Shown piece after piece: positions 5,472-8,461 of a stretch of DNA of 8,461 bases. The DNA comes from Eubacteriales bacterium. Its GTDB lineage: Bacteria > Bacillota > Clostridia > Oscillospirales > CAG-272. The DNA lies in NCBI GenBank assembly GCA_028709565.1, contig JAQVWU010000107.1:1-8461 (forward strand), in the 5' to 3' direction. Position 1 is the first letter of the stretch. Each line of letters starts with the position of its first letter. The position numbers and the translations under genes are program-made. The notes beneath the pieces were generated by a model that saw only the letters and a program-made list of their open reading frames with translations, ran no database searches and was not told the origin of the DNA.

Positions 5472-6242
5472 TTATAATTTCAAATCAACCGATACGGGGT
5501 AATGGTCGGATATATATATACCGTCAGTGTAATCATCCCAGATATTAGCGGAGGAATGCTCTGTAAAACTGTCGGTAAATATGTAATCAATTTTGCAATC
5601 ATGTGAAAGCTTGCCAAAGTCATGAAAGGTGTTCTTGACGGTCTCGGTGACATCTTTTAGGGGATAAGCAGAAAAATCCAAGACATCTGTTATCGGCTGC
5701 GAAGAGGGTCCGGCATTCATATCTCCCGTTAATATAATATTCAGATGCCAATTATCATTATCATTTTTAATTTGCCGTAATATCTGAGACATACCAAGTA
5801 TTCGGGCATTATCACTGACATGGTCCAAATGGGTGTTATAAACGCGGAACGGACTGATACGGTTTTTATGTTTTAAAATTAAAGAAGTGCAAATACGCGG
5901 GCAGGAACTTTGACCCTCATAACGTGTGCCCGGTATGTAGGGGGTAGGGGAGAGCCAAAATTGGTTATAACCAAAAAGCCTGTATGTATCGCGGCGATAT
6001 GCCACACAATTGGATTCACCGCCAAAGTCGAAATCCCTCCCGAAACCGATAAAACTATACTCATTCAAAGTGTCCTCAAGCATTCTCTGCATATGAGGTA
6101 AAGCTTCCTGAAATCCTATTATATCGGGTTTTTCGTGCTCGAATCTGTTGACGGCAAGAGAAAGCCGGCGTTTAAATCCTGTTTCCGAATCGCACTTCAA
6201 ATTATAAGTAACAACCTTAATATTTACATTTGAATTATTCAT
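5472..6242 (-). CDS. Endonuclease/exonuclease/phosphatase (EEP) family hydrolase
   Basis: A 256-residue cytoplasmic, metal-dependent phosphoester hydrolase without signal peptide. Motifs in order are VTYNLK (Asn14), PDIIGFQEA with the metal ligand Glu46, FWLSPTP (95-101), YNTHLDH (His138), LTGDMNAGPSSQ (Asp174, Asn176), KIDYIF (Asp219) and the terminal ISDHYPV (Asp246-His247). The active-site set looks complete. The GFGRD...GGES and FWLSPTP segments resemble the uncharacterised EEP subgroup often annotated as 'endonuclease/exonuclease/phosphatase family protein'; the substrate (nucleic acid, phospholipid or sugar phosphate) cannot be read from sequence. ATG at 6242 is the only good start, with a poor site (AAAGGG, about 14 bases upstream), so expression may depend on read-through from the foldase gene 32 bases upstream. 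The zinc-ribbon gene follows after 29 bases. Confidence 0.9.
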   Translation of the reverse strand: MNNSNVNIKVVTYNLKCDSETGFKRRLSLAVNRFEHEKPDIIGFQEALPHMQRMLEDTLNEYSFIGFGRDFDFGGESNCVAYRRDTYRLFGYNQFWLSPTPYIPGTRYEGQSSCPRICTSLILKHKNRISPFRVYNTHLDHVSDNARILGMSQILRQIKNDNDNWHLNIILTGDMNAGPSSQPITDVLDFSAYPLKDVTETVKNTFHDFGKLSHDCKIDYIFTDSFTEHSSANIWDDYTDGIYISDHYPVSVDLKL

Positions 6243-6274
6243 TATTTGTTTGCATGCCCTTTCTGACTGTTATG

Positions 6275-7366
6275 TTAAAACAAAGAATTAGGTGCTGCCG
6301 TTCTGACAGAAAAGTCTGATATAACTTCATCATTTATTATTATATCGACAGCGTAATGAGAGAAGGTATTTTCATACTTTTCCTGTATTGCATAGGTCTC
6401 GAGCTTATCAAGTTGAATACTATCGGAATTATCAAAATCGCTGCGGTCAATCAGATCATACTTTTTTATGATATATACAGCGTTTTCATCTTCAACCTGC
6501 CGGATTTCACCTATCTTCATGTTTTTCACGGCATTGATCATGGTAAAACCATAAATACTTAATTCGTTAGCGGATATATAAAAACCGTTAGGGTATTGCG
6601 ACATGTCGGCTTCATTATAATCAGCCATTATATCTTCAAATTCATCACCGGCATTAACACATATCATTACTTCATTAATCTTCGCTGCTTTCTCTTCAAG
6701 TTCCTCTTCACTTAATGCCTCCGTCATGATCAAACCTTCGGAATCGTATTTTATCTGTCCCTCTTCATCATACATGTTTTTTTCTTTGGTATATATAATA
6801 ATATATTTTATTCTTGAATAATTCTCGGTATAATATTTATCAAGCATAGCCTCGGTGACCTTGTCAATTCCATTTTCACCGTACAAATAATCGTAAACAG
6901 CATACAATTTTTCTTCCGCGATATATATATCTCTTAAAATATCTATATTTATACCGTAAGCCGATAAAGCGGTATTTAGATTGGCGCGACCGCCGTAATA
7001 ATCAATTTTTTCATTGATATCTTCGTTAATGGATGCGGTGGTTTCAGCTGTTATTTTTAGATTGTAATCACGGAACAACTGCATACCAATAAGAATGTAT
7101 TTTATATTTTCATTTATCAGATTCTCCGCAAATTGTTCTGACGTAACCCCCTGCGAAACTTCGCTGTTCCAGAAATCATCGTCCTCCATCGAGTTATTGT
7201 AAAAATACAAAAAATCCGATTTGTAGGTTGATAACCAATATGAGTACATATTTGCCGTTATTTCGGAGTTTTTATATGACATAACAACAGGCGCAGATGA
7301 ACCGCAGGAGACCAGTATAACAGCAGCCAGCGATATAATTATAGCTTTTATAATATTAATCTTCAT
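6275..7366 (-). CDS. Lipoprotein foldase with parvulin-like (PrsA/SurA) domain
   Basis: A 363-residue extracytoplasmic protein. The N-terminus has Lys residues, a hydrophobic core (5-18) and the lipobox LVSC with Cys21 as the lipidated residue, so it should be anchored on the outer face of the membrane. The next part (about 30-180) is helical and resembles the SurA/PrsA N-terminal chaperone region. A parvulin-type rotamase domain spans about 184-303 (SRIKYIIIYT at the start, VNAGDEFEDIMADYNE, then MKIGEIRQVEDENAVYIIKKYDL). It is divergent: the usual first-strand His (ARHIL-type) is replaced by Lys-Tyr, and an acidic insertion of about 25 residues (197-222) follows. It may therefore be chaperone-only. 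A C-terminal segment (310-363) completes it. ATG at 7366 has AAAAGG nine bases upstream. It follows mfd after 67 bases. Confidence 0.85.
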   Translation of the reverse strand: MKINIIKAIIISLAAVILVSCGSSAPVVMSYKNSEITANMYSYWLSTYKSDFLYFYNNSMEDDDFWNSEVSQGVTSEQFAENLINENIKYILIGMQLFRDYNLKITAETTASINEDINEKIDYYGGRANLNTALSAYGINIDILRDIYIAEEKLYAVYDYLYGENGIDKVTEAMLDKYYTENYSRIKYIIIYTKEKNMYDEEGQIKYDSEGLIMTEALSEEELEEKAAKINEVMICVNAGDEFEDIMADYNEADMSQYPNGFYISANELSIYGFTMINAVKNMKIGEIRQVEDENAVYIIKKYDLIDRSDFDNSDSIQLDKLETYAIQEKYENTFSHYAVDIIINDEVISDFSVRTAAPNSLF

Positions 7367-7408
7367 ATTGATTTGCCTTTTCTTATAAATAATTTAAAGT
7401 CCCATATA

Positions 7409-7437
7409 ACTGTATCACACATGTACTGCCTTTTCAA
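7409..7437 (-). promoter_or_regulatory. Candidate promoter of the foldase gene, overlapping the mfd stop
   Basis: TTGAAA (7437-7432, five of six consensus bases) is separated by 17 bases from TACAGT (7414-7409, four of six), which is preceded by TGA, an extended -10. Transcription would begin near 7402, about 35 bases before the foldase ATG. The -35 overlaps the mfd stop codon. It would allow the foldase, EEP and zinc-ribbon genes to be expressed apart from mfd. The match is moderate and could be chance in AT-rich DNA. Confidence 0.4.
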
Positions 7438-8461
7438 CCGTTTTTCGTGGTTATCCGTATATAATTTTTTAAAATATTACATAAAAACTCTAACGGCTGA
7501 TCGCCTTTTTTTATTCGATAGCTTATATAGGGTTTCGCACTGACATTTAGCAGCAACCTGCCCTTGAAATTGGCGGCAACCTCTGTCCAAACGGCGGAAT
7601 TAAGTAACTGAGGACGAATAATTATAGAACCGTCACGCTGCTCGATTTTAGAAATGTTACAGGCGGAACCCATCGCACGTATATATGAAATAAACAACAG
7701 GTTATCGGTAGGTAAAGGCATTTTGCCGTATCGGTCGTTTAATTCGTCGCGTATGTCGTTGAGATCATCATCGTTTTCTATAGCCGCTATTTTCTTATAC
7801 GCGTCTATTCGCTGAGTAGATACATGTATATATTTTTCGGGTATATAAGCATCAAAAGAAAGGTCGATCGAACACTCTGTTTTTTTCACCGATTCGCCGC
7901 CTTTTTCTTCGAGTATTGCTTCGTTTAATAACTTCATATAGAGGTCATAACCTACAGTATCTATATGTCCGTGTTGCTCGGCTCCAAGCAGATTCCCGGC
8001 ACCTCTGATTTCCAGATCCCGAAGAGCTATTTTAAAACCCGATCCGAATTCGGTGTAATCACGTATCGCCATAAGCCGTTTTTCAGCTATTTCTGTCAGT
8101 GCGACACCTTTGGGATAGGTGAAATACGCATATGCGCGCCTGCTTGAGCGCCCGACGCGTCCTCTGATTTGGTGCAGCTGAGCCAAACCCAGATTATCTG
8201 CGTGTTCTATTATCAGGGTGTTTGCATTGGGAACATCTATACCCGTCTCGATTATAGTCGTTGTAACAAGAATATCGATTTCTCCGACAACAAGCGAATG
8301 CCATATATCCGATAACTCTTCTTTGTCAATTTTCTCGTGGGCTATCGCTATTTTTGCTTCAGGTACCATGGATGCGATTCGCGATACTGCATGATTAATT
8401 GAGACAATTCGATTATGAAGATAAAATACCTGCCCGCCGCGTCTGAGTTCTTTTTTAATAG
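7434..8461 (-). CDS. mfd: Transcription-repair coupling factor Mfd (C-terminal part; 5' end beyond window)
   Basis: Mfd is the DNA translocase that removes RNA polymerase stalled at lesions and recruits the UvrABC excision machinery. The frame is open to the window edge and gives 341 residues of a protein usually near 1150. Visible parts are the second RecA-like lobe with GGQVFYLHNR (8-17), helicase motif V (DILVTTTIIETGIDVPNANTL, 62-82) and motif VI QIRGRVGR (97-104) with its arginines. The RecG-like translocation motif (about 129-165) reads FGSGFKIALRDLEIRGAGN then LLGAEQHG. The C-terminal regulatory domain (about 195-341) follows, with an IPEKYI segment at 206-211. Where the family commonly has AHGQM this copy has AHEKI (40-44), a small variation. 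The first in-frame ATG in the window (8369) is internal and not the start. The gene ends at 7434 without a visible terminator; the foldase gene follows. Confidence 0.97.
   Translation of the reverse strand, partial: IKKELRRGGQVFYLHNRIVSINHAVSRIASMVPEAKIAIAHEKIDKEELSDIWHSLVVGEIDILVTTTIIETGIDVPNANTLIIEHADNLGLAQLHQIRGRVGRSSRRAYAYFTYPKGVALTEIAEKRLMAIRDYTEFGSGFKIALRDLEIRGAGNLLGAEQHGHIDTVGYDLYMKLLNEAILEEKGGESVKKTECSIDLSFDAYIPEKYIHVSTQRIDAYKKIAAIENDDDLNDIRDELNDRYGKMPLPTDNLLFISYIRAMGSACNISKIEQRDGSIIIRPQLLNSAVWTEVAANFKGRLLLNVSAKPYISYRIKKGDQPLEFLCNILKNYIRITTKNG

Noticed and set aside
7965..8147. 60-codon plus-strand frame inside mfd
   Set aside because: It is antisense to the conserved translocation motif of Mfd and has no motif of its own.
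1..8461. Defence system, mobile element, CRISPR array or other new multi-gene system
   Set aside because: I looked for transposase or integrase motifs, terminal inverted repeats, regularly spaced repeats and unusual gene clusters. All genes fit one housekeeping chromosomal context with uniform composition and direction.

Overview
All recognisable genes lie on the minus strand, so the window reads biologically from high to low coordinates. It is a chromosomal housekeeping region. The DNA is AT-rich, Shine-Dalgarno sites are strong (AAGGAG, AGGAG, GGGAGGTG), and there is one clear vegetative-type promoter. The nusA-ylxR-ylxQ-infB order, the short NusA without C-terminal acidic repeats, and the lipoprotein-type foldase point to a low-GC Gram-positive (Firmicutes/Bacillota). 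The extra N-terminal IF2 segment resembles what I recall of IF2 from clostridial (Oscillospirales/Ruminococcaceae-like) genomes. The phylum is fairly safe; the order-level guess is inference.

First block (8461 to about 5041): the 3' third of mfd, the transcription-repair coupling factor, is cut by the window edge. It is followed by a membrane-anchored parvulin-like foldase lipoprotein with a divergent rotamase domain, a cytoplasmic exonuclease-endonuclease-phosphatase (EEP) family hydrolase, and a small coiled-coil plus zinc-ribbon protein of unknown function. Gaps are 67, 32 and 29 bases, so the last three are probably co-transcribed. A candidate promoter overlaps the mfd stop codon. I see no convincing Rho-independent terminator at the end of this block.

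Second block (about 5023 to 1): this is the classical nusA-infB operon. It starts with an extended -10 promoter (TTGCAT, 17 bases, TGTTATAAT) and a leader of about 160 bases containing a 10-bp hairpin, one arm of which is duplicated upstream. The genes are rimP (30S maturation), nusA (elongation/termination factor), ylxR and ylxQ (small RNA-binding proteins) and infB (IF2, cut by the window start). Junctions are tight: a 4-base ATGA overlap for rimP-nusA, an 11-base overlap for ylxR-ylxQ, and 3 bases between the ylxQ stop and the infB start. The exception is a 57-base gap before ylxR, which uses a TTG start. The operon joins transcription, RNA processing, ribosome assembly and initiation.

I found no mobile element, CRISPR array, rRNA or tRNA, and no sign of a novel multi-gene system. 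No gene-free stretch exceeds 300 bases; the longest is the 215-base rimP leader/promoter region (4826-5040). The points most worth a second look are the rimP leader structure, the hairpin at the rimP-nusA junction that looks like a plus-strand (antisense) terminator, the Q-rich and RGRD-rich linker of IF2, and the two poorly characterised genes between the foldase and rimP.
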